From positions 13,897,501 to 13,961,500 of the forward strand of contig NC_060114.1 in NCBI RefSeq assembly GCF_021155765.1: a stretch of 64,000 nucleotides of DNA. The letters are read 5' to 3'. Shown piece after piece: positions 26,412-40,200 of the stretch. Origin of the DNA: Diprion similis (Eukaryota > Arthropoda > Insecta > Hymenoptera > Diprionidae). The position numbers and the translations under genes were made by a program. The notes beneath the pieces are model-generated. The model ran no database searches. It saw nothing but the letters and a program-made list of their open reading frames with translations, and was not told where the DNA came from. Numbering within the stretch: the first letter of the stretch is position 1; each line of letters opens with the position of its first letter.

Positions 26412-26960
26412 GAGCTGTTGATGATCCGATCCGATGCGAAGATCGTCCACTTCGATGCTGCAAAATTCACTTTCCACACCAAATTCACACTACGCGAGAA
26501 AACGTGATGAGAAAAAGAAACACTTTACAACAACCACGCGCGATGTTAATCACCAATTTTATTTCAAGCGGGAGTGTACGGTGCGAAGTGCGCCACAAAC
26601 CGAATAAACAAAGCACTGACGACGAACGAGCACGAGTTGTAAACAGAAACCCTTCGGCACAATTCGAGAGAGCAAACTTCACGGAACTGGCGAGTCGGAC
26701 GAAGCTTGATTCCATTGTTTGTTTAGAAGACAATACCTAAGTTTGGCCGAAATTATCTAGAGAAGAGAATTCCATCCGCGCGTTTTACCGAAACCGACAC
26801 ACGTACGGGCGGAAACACAAATTATTCATGATCAGCGCAGCGTCGGTGTTCCGATCGCAGTTATCGACGAGTCAAAACTGGAACGTCGTAGCTTAATTCT
26901 TCACAAAGTTCGTTCATGTCGGACGGAAGATCAACTATGGCCCGCCATCTTGCGAACTGC
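26412..26960 (-). promoter_or_regulatory. Candidate promoter and untranslated first exon of a minus-strand gene
   Basis: This block is much richer in CpG than its surroundings. On the minus strand it begins near a CAAGATGGCGGG sequence (26943-26954), similar to the YY1/Pho-type promoter motif, and ends in CAGCTCGAG followed by GTAAAT at 26411-26406, a plausible splice donor. An open frame of 82 codons lies within but has no recognisable domain, so the exon would be mostly untranslated. If real, its coding exons lie to the left, possibly outside the window. The call rests on composition and motifs only. Confidence 0.35.
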
Positions 26961-29900
26961 TCACAATCGCGCGTTTCAATTGTTTTTTCGGTCATCGGTG
27001 TAATCTGTATTATAGAGGGCTGAATCACACCTCGGTTTAGATCCGATACCGGAAGTGAACGATGGCATTCGTGAACGACACTGTACTAGATGGTCAAACA
27101 GACGGAAAAACTTATTTCTCGATCCACTTTGACTAAATGATGCAGAGAATCGCGCAACTGACAAACGCATTAGTCTTTGATTTAGCCTTAAAATACATGC
27201 ATCATATGTTACTTTTTTTTCTTACGCGCATGGGAATTAAGTTTGTCCGAAAAAAAAGCCTGCCTAAGGTATCCAAGCACTCATCAGTTACGAAATCATC
27301 ATAACCTTCTATTCTCTAGTATCCTAATCAGGATTTACCAATTGAGACAAGCAGAATTTCCCCACACATTTTTTATACCAACGACATTGCTTCGTATGTT
27401 TGAAACTTGAATAAATTAATTTAGCAGGAAAAAATTATACCACGGACGTAATTATCGGAATAAAATGCGGCGACGAACATACGAAATTCTATCAAAAACT
27501 TCTATCTAACTCATAATTGAATGCGAAATTTGATCCCCTTTCGTATGCCGACAGTTGTCCTTAACCCGCTCTTGGTAGCTACACTAAAAAAACGTCTGAT
27601 ATCGTCGTGTTTTTTTATATGTGCAATGACCTTCAATGTTTAGAGAGGCGTCATATGAAAAATTGATACTTTCAAACCCCAGATGAAATGAACGATAGGA
27701 CCTTTGGTCAAGCGTTTTGAAACGCATCTTATTGTTAGATTATCAGTAATCGGCATATTATCAAGACTCCATCCGGTGACTCATTATAGCGACACATTAA
27801 GCTAATTATTACAACATGGACCCACACGAAAGAGCCTTTAACGTTTCGCTAAATGAAATTTAATTTGTTCGGTTTGATGTAACAACCAGTTATGGCTAAT
27901 AATCTTTGTAAATGTAAATTAAAGTGGGCTTCAAGGAGCCTGAACCAACGTTCATGTTGGAGACTTTCTGAGATATTTTAGAGGAATAACAATAAGTTAT
28001 TATCGATGTCGATAACAATATGACTAATTCTGTATATTTTCGATTTGTGGAAGATAACACGTACACACATACTTCTAGTTCCCTCGTGTAACTCTGATTG
28101 ATAACACGTTTACCAATATTGCGAAAGCAAAAGAGGATCATTCACCTCTTCTTCCGTCATAATACATCTCGTTATTTGTGTTTTAGCACGTATATTGATG
28201 CGACATTGAATATTTCAGAAGGCAGACTGCTTTCCGATTTTGAGCCCGAGACTTGAGTCCTCTGTGACTATAATCAAGAATGTATATATTTTCAAACACA
28301 ACCCGTGACGCTGCTTGTGGATACCACGCTTGCAGGGCTCGTCAAATGACGCACGCAATGACGTAAAATGAGATAAGATTCACAATACAACGTGTACCCC
28401 GCAGCTGGTAAACTTATATGTATATGCAAGGTTGCCAGATGTCCCTGCAGATTCTATTTTAAGCGTTTATTCAAAATAAACTGAACAAGTGTCCAAACGT
28501 TGTTTGTCCAGCTTTATAATAATTGTCTTACATAGCAATCAATTTTACTGACAAGAATAAACATAACTGGAATAACATTTCACGAACTAGTACTTTTAAC
28601 AATAAGTTAAATCGGGGCAAAATACTTTTCACACTTGTTACCCGTGATGTGTGTACGCATCTTTTTAAATCGATTAGAAATCGCAATTCACAAAGAATCG
28701 CATGTCCCGTCACACGTACGCCTTAGATGCGGATTTCGAAGAAAATGCAAGAACAAAAGGACTACTTCAATGTATATATATATATATATGCGTGCATGTG
28801 TCTACACCGTGAGTCTTAGGTGATTTCGATCAGTGATCACTCTATACTCGTTCGTCGTATACAGGATATAGAAGTTGCTAAATTTCGTCCGAAACTCACG
28901 ATAGCCGGTCACATACGTCGGTATAATTTTGCTATACGTATTTCGCGCTTTCTGACGCATAGGTAAATACCGGATCGAAAAATCCGACAAATCGTCGGTT
29001 TTGGCGAACAAACGAAAAGATCAGAGCTGCGAGAGAATAAAAAGTGCGAAGGCAACGAAACGTGACGAAGTTAGCTCGTGTCGCCATCTGTCGGCTCGAC
29101 GGTGAACCCAATGAGTTCGCCTTTGTCTTCCCTCTCCTATCTTCATACCCCGTGCCTAAGCTTGCTCCGCGGAACGCATGTATGTTCAGAGCTTCAGTCG
29201 CGAACGAATCGTCAGAGGCGTTGCACGTGAGTGAGAGTACCGGCATTATAAACAAAGTTCAGTGAAACCTTATCGTTCTGGTACGTGCGGAGTGCAGCGT
29301 GATTGAAGAATCGTTGCGCGTGCGTTTAAGAGGAAAAAACAATAATGAATTTCCCGCCAACTTCATCAGCAGAAGGTGTATTTTTACTTTAGCTGAGCTT
29401 TGTCTCGTCGCGTAGTTTATAGTTATCGTCGTTCGTCTCGTATGTTCTACTAAACGAAAGGCTGAAGCGATCTCCGGTTTGACGCCAACGCTCAAAGAGG
29501 TAAGTTGGTTTCTTGGAAGATTTTGCCAAAGTACAGTTACGTTTGTTCATCCTACGTCGGCGCCACGCACTAATTTAACCATACTTACGCCGCTTACGCA
29601 AGGTTAGAAACCGTGATTTTCACTTGCGTGCCGCCGGCACAAGGTCCGTTCATTGACACCTGATCAAGCGATCACACGAGTAGAGTAAGGTCAGTGCGTT
29701 AGCCTTCGTCTCGAGTTTCGTGGACACTTCGAATCTCCGGGTTTGAAAATGTGCGTTTCTCCACCTGTAGCTGAAAACAGGAATTCCCCACGCCGTGCTG
29801 AAACGGGATCATACATATACATTGTATACGACAAGTTTTGCTCTTCCTCGTATCTACAGGACCTACAGTAACACTGCCGTCAGTTGAGCACCCAGATTTT

Positions 29901-30595
29901 AAGTTACTCACTAGGCATTGATAACAGCGAAAATTCAGTCATCACTGGTAATCAGGGTCACCATCCGACCATCGCATTTCGTTGTGTTAGTCGCACTAAC
30001 CAGAGCAAATAAACCACCGCTGTTGCAGGGCTCCATTTTATTTGGAATCCGGTATTTTCATTCCTTTAGATAATGCTAAGATGCTCCTGACGGTAGCGTC
30101 ATTCACAAAGTTTACACATTGATTTAGCGATAGAACAAATTTTTGCATTTTAGATTTGCCAATTGGCCAGAAACCTGATAAAAAAAAATATAAAGTAAGC
30201 GGGACGATCACTGGGTTCGTCGGATGTCTTGTGGTTTCAGCTTTTCCATTCTAAAGTAACACAGTAAAGCCTGATTTGCTGTAGTTCTATAATCTGCAAC
30301 AAGTACCTAACCAGATCAACTGTATGACGTTACCGAGGTTTTTTATCTCACAGATCTACATCAGAAAAATTAAGGATATTCCAATTTTTTTCCCGTTTCG
30401 CTCACAATATCAAGCGATATAAAAAATAGAAACTGAGAGCCACGTATACATGTTTCGGGTGTCCGAATTTTCAGTTTTTTACTCTAAATATTATGGCGCA
30501 CTTCTAGTGCATTAAAATTCTTTACACCCTGTATGATGATGTGTTTGTTTATCGATGAATTTGTTTCAAGACTCCCTTAAGAGTCTATCCTCAAG
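26961..30595. other. Region upstream of Dark, with candidate 5' exon
   Basis: No coding exon is seen. A CpG-rich part (28980-29499) ends in CAAAGAG followed by GTAAGT at 29500, a strong donor, and may be the 5' untranslated exon of the Dark gene. A possible acceptor TTTTCAG lies near 30474. The piece 27200-28900 is A+T-rich and shows nothing notable apart from a TA run near 28772-28790. Confidence 0.4.
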
Positions 30596-33500
30596 ATGGA
30601 GGAGAAACATCGTAACATACTGCTCCAAGTGCAACCAGCAATTGTCCGTGATCTTCATTACGATAATGTCGTCGACGTGCTGCTTTCAAAGAACATTGTC
30701 ACCGTGGCATTCGATGAAGAGATTCGTAATGCGGGAAATCGGGAGTTGAAAATTCGGAAGCTGCTTTCTCATCTACCGACGTAAGTCGCTCGTTGGAGAT
30801 TTTTTCTTCAAATTAAAGTTTATAGTGATATTTCTTGAAAAGTTGGTTCTTCTTACAAAACTTACTCATATTTCTTCAAGCTTCCGATTAATCAGAAAAA
30901 ATATTGTCATTAATTTTTTTTTTTTTTTTTTTTTTTTATCAACACTTGTCAAATTCAAAATCTTACACTCTTCTGCATGCACTGAATTGTTTCTCATTCT
31001 CGCACCTTTTATGTTTGCATAATCTTTAGACGTGGTCCGGCGGCTTATTCCACATTTAAAGAAGCTATGAGACCAAATTATGATTGGATCAGCAAAGAGA
31101 TGGATGATCTCGAAGAGAATTTTGACAGTGTAGATGCATTAGATGCTCCTGTAGGACAAAATGTTCCACATCCTCATCTTCCTGCTATTCCATCGCTGAA
31201 TGTTTCAAGGATAAAAAAGGTTTTTATTAATTTTTTTCATCTTAGGAATCTTGTACTTCTTTCAAAACTATAAATAATCTCTCAACTCATCAAACATTTT
31301 ATCTTTTCAAATACTTGGAAATTTAGTTGAACTTGTTGTAGATAATTATACTATTGCTGAATCATGTTGTTTATTGTATAAATTTTCTTCAATCCTGTGC
31401 TTTCAAATGCGGCATTGATAAAATCATTGGTAAGTTTCTTATGGAAAATAAATTAGGTACATGAAAAATCAAAGCTAAGAATTTTCTCAATCATCAATGC
31501 AAGAATGCTGGCATACATTATCAATATAATCTAGTCTTCTTCGTACAGTACTGCTATTTATTGCATAATATTTTTGACCTTTTTGAGTTCTCAGATATCA
31601 AACGCCCATAATTTTGCCACAAAAAAAAAACAACATCTTCAGAAATTATTCTACTGTTATTTGAATGGTCAAAAACTACAAGCTAGACAACTCACGTAAC
31701 CGTCCTAGGCTTCAATTTTTAATTTTGCAAGCTTATATCCGCAATGAAGGATTCAACGGATTACAACGTCAATAATTGAATGTGTATTTTCAGATGGAAC
31801 AGCTCCAGAAAGGGCTGAAAGACTTGAAATCAAATCATTACCTGGCTCTCCATGCGCTGCCAGGATATGGTAAATCAACTTTAGTCAGTGAAACTTTGCA
31901 GGACGAAGATCTCGCTACAGGTTTATTCCAGGTAATGCAATTGCCTAAAACTAATTAATTAACCACTTAATCATTTAGGTAGAATTTGTTGCAAATATTT
32001 GTTAAAATTTTTTTTTTTAAGACAAAATTTTAACGAAGCAATGAAGTTTTTAATATCAAAAATGGTAATAGATTTTCTTTGGTCGAAAAACAACTTTTAT
32101 TCATTGCCCATAACAGAAGGAAATATACTGGATTAAGTTTGGATCGGAACAATCAGTCGCGGAGAACATACTCACTCAGTTGAACATGCTTTTTCACCGA
32201 GTGAGAAATCTGGACCTATGGACAGAACCGACCAGCGAAGACTCTCTCAAGTATTTTCTCAGACATCATTTTTCCAAACACAACCACGCCTTGTTAATAC
32301 TAGACGACGTTAACCGGCGCGAAATTATAGAAGCCTTTGATTTTGGATGCAAGACCCTTGTCTTGACAACTGACACAAATATACTGAGAGGGAAAAAATG
32401 TGATATCATAGAAGTGAGTTTTCTTGCCTTAATAATGCCTCGAACATAATTTCAGTTTTCTCTAATATTTTTTTCTTTTTTTCGTAATTCATTTAATTTT
32501 CATAATGTTCCGTAAACAGTTTCTTATACTTTTTTGCCGTCAAGTCTAACTTGTTTTGGTAATTCTTTTTCTCAACTTGTTTTAGATGAATGAGGGATTC
32601 ACCGATAAAGAATCTCTTGAGTTGTTCGCCAAAGCTATCGGTGTCGATGCCTTGGATCTGCCCAAACAGGCTCGCCAGATACACGAGGAATGCAAGGGAA
32701 TGCCTCTCATGATCGCTATGTTCTCAGCTCAATTTGAAGATGTCAAAGAGACACTTATTAAAGGTGACAAAATGGCTGACACGTGGTCTTACTACCTCGA
32801 TGCACTTAGGACAAAAAAATCTGTGTACGTATAATGAGTAACGAAAGTGTTCATTTTTGTCTTAGTTAAAAAAAAATTAAACTAATCGTTGCATCCTTGC
32901 AATATTTTTCACGTTAAATTTAGTAATCAACTGCCACTGTCCATTCATTTATTTACTGTTCGTTGCAGCGTTTTGCAAGAGAGTCTTGACAAGTTAAAAG
33001 CAATATTTGAAATGTGCATAAATAAGCTCTCCAAGGACGAAATACATTACTTCGAAATGTTTGCTATATTCCCCGAAGATGTCAACATCACGACAAAGGT
33101 TTGTTAATGAAAAAAAAAAATTGCAATATCGATAAGCCAAAATCTTACCATCCTTAATTATGCTCCTTGCAGACATTGTCGATATTTTGGGAGCTCAATC
33201 CAGCGGAAGTTGATTTAATTATGTCTACATTTTGCAAAAAATCGATGGCCGTGAGACAGTGGCATGTACATTTGAAAACATATATATACGGTGTTCACAA
33301 CTTGATGCTGCGTCATCTTCGGGACAAATTGACAGGAGAATCCTTAAAAAATCTCCACAAGACTTACGTGAATAAAAATTTTTTGGCATGCAAATGGGAG
33401 TTGTCAAATTTGCCAAAAGACAATTACATCTATTCTTATATTGGCCACCACATGGAAGAGGGAGAATTACTAAACAAATTTCCGAAAGTCTATTTCGATT

Positions 33501-36500
33501 TTAAATTCATTGAGGCAAAAATTTACCATATCGGTCCCGGTGATCTTCTAATCGATTTAAAAAAGTACAGAAAATACATCACTCAAGAATCTCAAGAGCT
33601 CTTGGATAAAGTTACAGATCTCGAGAAATTTCTGGTTCAACAAGCGTCGATCCTTGCCGAGTATCGAAGACGGAACTGCCTCGATCTCGTTCAAGTGGCC
33701 TTGAAACACCCATATTCAGGGTTTGTCAGAGACACAGCTGAGGCTCTGGCACATAAACGGCAAAACAGCCTCTATTTAAGCCATTTGAAAAACAACAACC
33801 AGCATTTGAACTCTCTGAGCGAGGAATTCTACATGCAGGTGCAATCCGTCGCTTTTACTAACGAAGCTAGTGTGATACTCATAGGAAATGACAGGGGAGA
33901 AGTTCTGTTGTGGAATTGCCACGACGGGCACCACATTGTTTTTCATGGGAACAATAGAGATTATCCCATCAGAAAAATTATCACTCCGAGGAATGGAGAG
34001 TACTTTGTCTCCATTAGCGAAGATGGTAAAGCCAAGTTATTCGATCTTAGCAAGCAACGAGAGTTTTACATGAAGACTCTCAATCCTCGAACCAGGCAGA
34101 AGGATTGGCAAACAATGTACGAGAACGAGAACAACCAGGACCATAGTAAAGTCACTTTCGCAGTCAATGATCAGAAAATCATGGATATTTCCATTTGCTC
34201 CAATAGCTGTAAAATTGCTGCTTGTACCGAGAATGGGAAGATCATGGTATGTTGGTCATTTAGTTGATTTTTTTATCTGACTTTTTGTCCAAGAAAACGC
34301 ACTAGCTACTAAACTACGAGAGAAACACGAACAAAATGATTAAAACCAATGTGCAAACATACAATGTTTGAAATTTGAGGTCAATGATTGATTGAAATTT
34401 CATAAAAGAATTATCAATCTCAACTCGTCATTTCTTGTTGTACAATCTAGACTGTAATACATTGTTGATCATTTTTTTTCTCCCTCAGGTATGGAAGTCG
34501 ACCGGCGAAGTTTTGATTGATGAAATTTCAATAACGTAAGTTTTGATGAAAAATATCAATGTTTAGCGAATGATCCTAAATTCGTTACAGACGTTTTGAG
34601 CATAACATACCGTATCATATATTTTTATAAAATGATCATCGTCCTAGCCATACGTTCGAATAATTGCAACTCCATTTTCAGCAATGCCTCGTTAAACTGC
34701 ATTCTGTTCACTACGTCCAGCACGACGCTTCATACCGTGAACCTAAAAACAGGAGCTTTGACAGTATATGACGCTACGCAAGGCGCTTACTTGACGCAAT
34801 GTACCCTCTCCTCTGAGATGGTAAAAGTGATATCACTCCTCTCTGTTCCTTGGTGTGCAAATATCCTGATTGTTTTAATGGATAAAAAATTATTGTCCGT
34901 CACTTGGAAAGTTGACGAAGTCACAAGCCTCCCTAGATATAACGAATTTGCCAAACTTGCCGACGAAACGGTGACATATACTTGCGCAGCTGTAACTCAA
35001 GACGGCCAGTACATCATCACTGCGGACACTGGCTGTTCTGTTACAATTCACAGTCTTCAAAACGAGTATAAAACAATCAAAACGTACAAGAAATCTGTTA
35101 CTAGCCTTGATACTCAGTGGCTAGAGAATGAATGTTGTCACATGGTGAGTGATCTTATTGCTCAGTACTCGGTAGAATTTAGTCCCTTCATTATTTGTCC
35201 ATTTATTTCAACAGATCTGTGCCGGCAGTCATGATACACTTGTGCCAATGGTCCACAGGTGGAGATTTGACCCCACGGAGGATCCTGTTTCTCAAAGGTA
35301 ATGTAGCCCCGTAGTATAAGAAATATATTAAAATTAAATGTAAATGAGGAAAGATCTATAAGAATTCATTTTTGAAAATTGTTCACTTTATTTTTATACA
35401 TTTTTTTCATCGATCTATAAATTATTTTTATCGATGTATTGCATTGCTTCTTTCAGACTGCCCCTGTTTGATGCAACTGTAGAATCGGTTGCGAAAAATA
35501 TTATTGCTGTAGTGACATCCAATAGAACGGTGCAAATCATTCAAAATGACAATGTTATCGCCGAGTCGCCATCAGTCAATGAGAAGATCACTAATATAAT
35601 GTTTTTTGAGGACAAAAATCGAGTCGCTTATGCGACTGAAGGAGGCCAAGTATTCCTGTTTGACATAAAACACAAACACTGTGACGAAATATTGCAATTA
35701 TCATATCCAGTGACATTTATGACTATACTAGGAATCGAGGGGACAAATGTAATCGTGTGCAATAGTGGATCCACAGATTTACAGGTGCGACATTTTCTAT
35801 TTTTCAATTTTTTACTGTTCAGTCTAGACTGTTGATCAACTTTTTTCTTTTGTTTTGTATTTCAACTTGCCGTTCTTCGAGTTTCAGGTCTGGGAGGGTC
35901 CTAACGATAGCCAATTAATTGACAATAGCGGACCTGTGATATTTTCGAAGTATTTAAAAAGCGTGAAAAACGTATTGACCGTAGCCCACGAAGTCGTAAA
36001 ACTATGGGACCAGAGATGGCGGCTTCAAGTTAAACACGTGCCGAAAAAGGTGCGTAAAGTGAGTTGCTCCTCTCTTAGCAACGAGGAAAATTATTTAGCA
36101 TTAGCCAACGCCTTGGGACATCTCACCATTTGCCGACTGGTGCAGAAAAAAATTGGCAATCCTATAGCGTTTCAAGAAAATGCCGTCCAAAATTTGCCTG
36201 AGGAAATAACAGCCTGTGATTTTTCACCCAATGGAAATTTACTCGCTGTTGGAATGAAGAGGGGTAAAATTATGGTGAGCAATTTTATTATATGATTGTT
36301 TCACTTGTTCACCTGAATTTCGCCACAAAGAGCATAGCAGGGTAAGCGTGATAAAAGTGCCCCGCTCGGAATGTATTCTATGAGTGACCTTCTGTTTCTT
36401 CTATTCGTGAATGACTGACCGATAGCTATGCCCTTTGTTAATTTACACGTGCGATGAAATAGGATGTTGAAACTGTGAAAGTTGAATCATCTTCAAAATC

Positions 36501-37208
36501 GAAAGGAACAAGATTGATAAATAATTACACTTTATTCTCAATATCCCCACTCAGATAATTGATGCAAAATCAAGTACGGAGATACACGTATTGGACCTGC
36601 ATCGGCGAGCTGTAAAACAGCTCTATTGGGGACCTTCGAACCTCGACGAACAGATACTTCTCTCTTTGAGCAACGAGATGGCCTGGTGGAACCTATCTCG
36701 GATGAGTGAAACCTCGTCGCAAACTAATGTAGAAGGTTCTAATCGGGAAATTAGTCCAAGCTACACAGACCTGAGAGTTTCCCCCGATTTGAATGTATCT
36801 ACCGATCTCAATTCACCTGGCAGGCCTTTGAAGACTAGCCAAAGTTTCGAATTAAATAGCGTTGTAGAAGAAACTGGAAAGAAATCCTTGAACAACAACC
36901 ATGACGATGCTACCGAACAGGTATCAAAATCAAATGGCAGTGCGGTTTTCGCTTATTCGTCGGAACGGAACATGAACGAGATTAACGGGAACGGTCACGC
37001 TTCTTCCTTCTTTTGGTCTGACAAATGGCCAAAAGATTTCGATATACCCGGTTTGTTGAGCGTTATTAAACTTGACGGTAATTTAGCGACCAACGTATGC
37101 ATTTCAAAGAATTTCAAAAACTTTATTACCATTGATGGCGAAGGCTCAATTTACAACCTGACTGTTCTTGAACCTAGAGTAATTGATGAGCATCTCTCTA
37201 GTTCATAG
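30596..37208 (+). CDS. Dark: Apaf-1/Dark apoptosome protein (CARD, NB-ARC, WD40), 13 coding exons
   Basis: Dark oligomerises into the apoptosome and activates the initiator caspase Dronc (caspase-9 type) through CARD contacts in the cytoplasm. Coding exons: 30596-30780, 31030-31219, 31794-31931, 32117-32413, 32586-32824, 32969-33098, 33173-34246, 34489-34535, 34682-35144, 35215-35297, 35457-35784, 35888-36274, 36555-37208. All phases join, giving 1404 residues, close to fly Dark. The order is CARD (about 1-90), then NB-ARC with P-loop ALPGYGKST (Lys152), Walker B LLILDD (230-235), GMPL (308-311), winged helix (about 375-430) and VHN (434-436, Apaf-1 has LHD). WD40 repeats run from about residue 610 to the end. 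The start is the first ATG after an in-frame TAA at 30578. Oddities are TTD (255-257) where TTR is usual, a weak donor after exon 2 (AAG/GTTTTT), and a Ser/Asn-rich insert of about 100 residues in the last exon. Confidence 0.95.
31220..31793 (+). other. Dark intron 2
   Basis: The largest intron of the gene (574 bp), A+T-rich, ending in TGTGTATTTTCAG. Nothing else is seen in it. The remaining Dark introns are about 70-280 bp. Confidence 0.8.
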
Positions 37209-40200
37209 CAAACAATTCTGACTGCCTTTAAAAATGGGCATTTGTTTAAACTAAGTTTTTCCAATTTCGTTCGCAATGTCGCGTCCCATTTCCTCCGATT
37301 TATACTACTTGGTATAAAATCACCGCTTCTGAGGTAACGGTGCGATTCTTATTATTATTATTTTTTTTTTTTTTTTTTGATCATTCAAATCAGTTTCCTA
37401 ATATCAAGCAGATTATAAAAAAAATAACAGAAAGATAAATTCGATCGCATTTTATGGTATATCGCAATACCAGGAGTTATAAACAGTTCAATTATATCTT
37501 TTTCGCTACCGGTTATTTCCATTTAAAATATCCACAATAAAACATAAAGTCTCATCATCTTACTGCATAGAATGCAGCAGTAGACTTGTTGCATTTAAAG
37601 AAGAAAAAAACTACAATTCACAGCATTACTTATTCCTATTTTTCTCATTAAAGCTAAAATAGAAAAAGAAAGAAGATAGCCTGACTATCTTACTGCTTTT
37701 TAATCTTAATCACAAACTACTTTTTACCACTGCCGATACGTATTTTAAACAATCAGATTGAGTTTATTTTTTTTTGCCCAATTTTTTTCATGAACAAATT
37801 ACATTTGCCATTGTTTTATGTATACAATACTGTAATACCTCATTGTAAAGTGCATTTATTTTCTTCTTTGTACTTTTGATACTAAGTTTTCTTTTGGAAA
37901 CTTTATTTCTACACATCCTTGTGAATCGTTTGGATAATGTATACTTGTTACTTCCATTTTACACTTGATTCTGAAGGATTTTTTTAATAGCCTTGTTACG
38001 GGGTAAAACTATTAAAAGTAAATAAAACAAAAAAGAAAACATTGTGATACATACATATATATATACATATATATAAATAAATATAAATTTACAATTATAA
38101 ATAGCTAATGTATAGACCAGAAGTATGATTATAAATATTTTTTTTTCTCACATTACCTCCTGAAAGAAAAATATCAAGATGCATACATTCATGGCTGATT
38201 ATAAGCAGAAAAACATCGTATCTCAAAATTTGGTTCAATAATTTCATGCACAATATTTTCCGAGTTTTCGGAACTGAAGAAATATTGATGCTGCTTAACT
38301 CAAAAAAATGCGATTAATATTTAACTTTTCTTTCCCACATCATACCTCAATTCTGGGGCATAATTAGTCACTACACTTGTTATACATGCTCAATTATTTT
38401 CATGAATTGCTGATCGATGATGATTAGGAAATCGTTGTTTTTGAGTGTCTGATTGAAATACGTAGTATTTTTTTGGAATATCCCTGAACTTAATCACGTT
38501 CTGTAAGTTAACCAGCAACTGTATTTGTTATTTTCAAAATCACATGTACGGAGCTGCGGTGCAGCCTCAGGAAATATGTTACAATCTCAATTTTAACTCC
38601 ATATACTTCAAATTTAAACTTGAAACCAGTTCTGAAGTACGACCGAATTCTACGATACGATGTTGTTCTGCTGAGCCATCGATATATGTATAATCTACGT
38701 ATTGACAAGATGTATCCTTAAAAAATGTCGTTTAGTTTACATATAATTCATTATTACTGCAGTAATACCATCGGTAACTGTGATATGGTTTTCATCGATA
38801 GGTAACTACTAAGTTTTTACTTCCGTAAGAAAAGACTGCTCTTTTCTCATACGTGCGCCAATCTTAGAATAATTAATTTTTTGCTTATGTTTATTACTCA
38901 CAGATTTTACCGAATCTTTTTTGCAACGAAAGCAACAACGTATCCATGTAAATGTTCAGGGATTCATCACTATTTGTGAATTCTTTTTCTCCAAAACTGC
39001 ATTTGTTACGCCTGAATTTTATCACTTCTGTAGAAAAATTGTATAAACTGAATCAATAGAGATTCAAAATTTTATCTATAGCTATATCACGGTCCGAAAT
39101 TGAACTTTCAAGTTGTATTTGTAACTGTTATTTGCTCATACTTGTATAGGTAGGTATATACACTTGCGGTATGTGTATTATTTACCTTGCAGGATATTTT
39201 GCTAGGCTACAATTGAATAGTTCAATGTGTCATATGCAACTGTAAGGACGACGATTTTTTATTCCAATTTAAATAGTATATTAGATGTAATTGTTAAGTT
39301 ATATACATGTGAAAGTATTAACGGAATTTCGGAGGGCGTTTTTAAAAGAAATTGTTTAAAAAATACAATAATATAAAGCATATTATTAATTACCAATATA
39401 CTATTAATAATATTATTTTCCCAGCGTATTCAATACGTTGCCCAAAAGATATAACTATAATATTTAACGTGAGAATAAATATTTTATTTGTTAATATACT
39501 GATTACAACCAAAATGAAATAATGCATCCCCTATTTGAAAAAAAATTAATATGTTTATTTAATGATTAGATAATTAAAATACCCGTACATGTATGCAATA
39601 ATTGATAGTTAAATTTTTTTTTTATATATTTGTAATTAATATATTACAACGACTTATATAAAATGAACGTTGCAATATTTCACGAATTTCTTTTTTCCCC
39701 TCATACGTAAGTACTTGTTGATATAAAAACCAAACACTCCATTTGAAAAAATACAAAAAATAAAATACTGCAAGATTTTTTGCAAAAATTTTCACAAGAC
39801 TACTTTACTTCAAATGACACATCATCCAGATTGCATTTACGATTAGGTATGTGTATCGTTCGAGAGCCTCGTGAGTAATTTGACGAACTTTTACGTAACA
39901 AAAAATTAATGACTGGATGTGCCTTCGAGTATCGCAGTACTCGTGTTATTTACCGTCAACCATCGTATCTATTGAAGATTGTTATTACCGAGTGCAGATT
40001 ATTCGTCCCCATATGACTACAGTAGCATATTCACTCGCAGTACGTAGTTATACAGCGCATACGACTAAACAATAATTTTCTTCAAGTTCGTTCGGCGCTT
40101 TAAGAATTAAATTCTCTTACTTTTGATAAACTTCTGCAAAGTTTGCATTATTGTCGCGTGAGAGCTTCGTTGTTTTCATATTATGAACAATTCTCGGTGA

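Noticed and set aside
29247-29263. TATAAA with TCAGT initiator near the candidate Dark promoter
   Set aside because: The spacing of about 14 bp is too short for a TATA/initiator pair.
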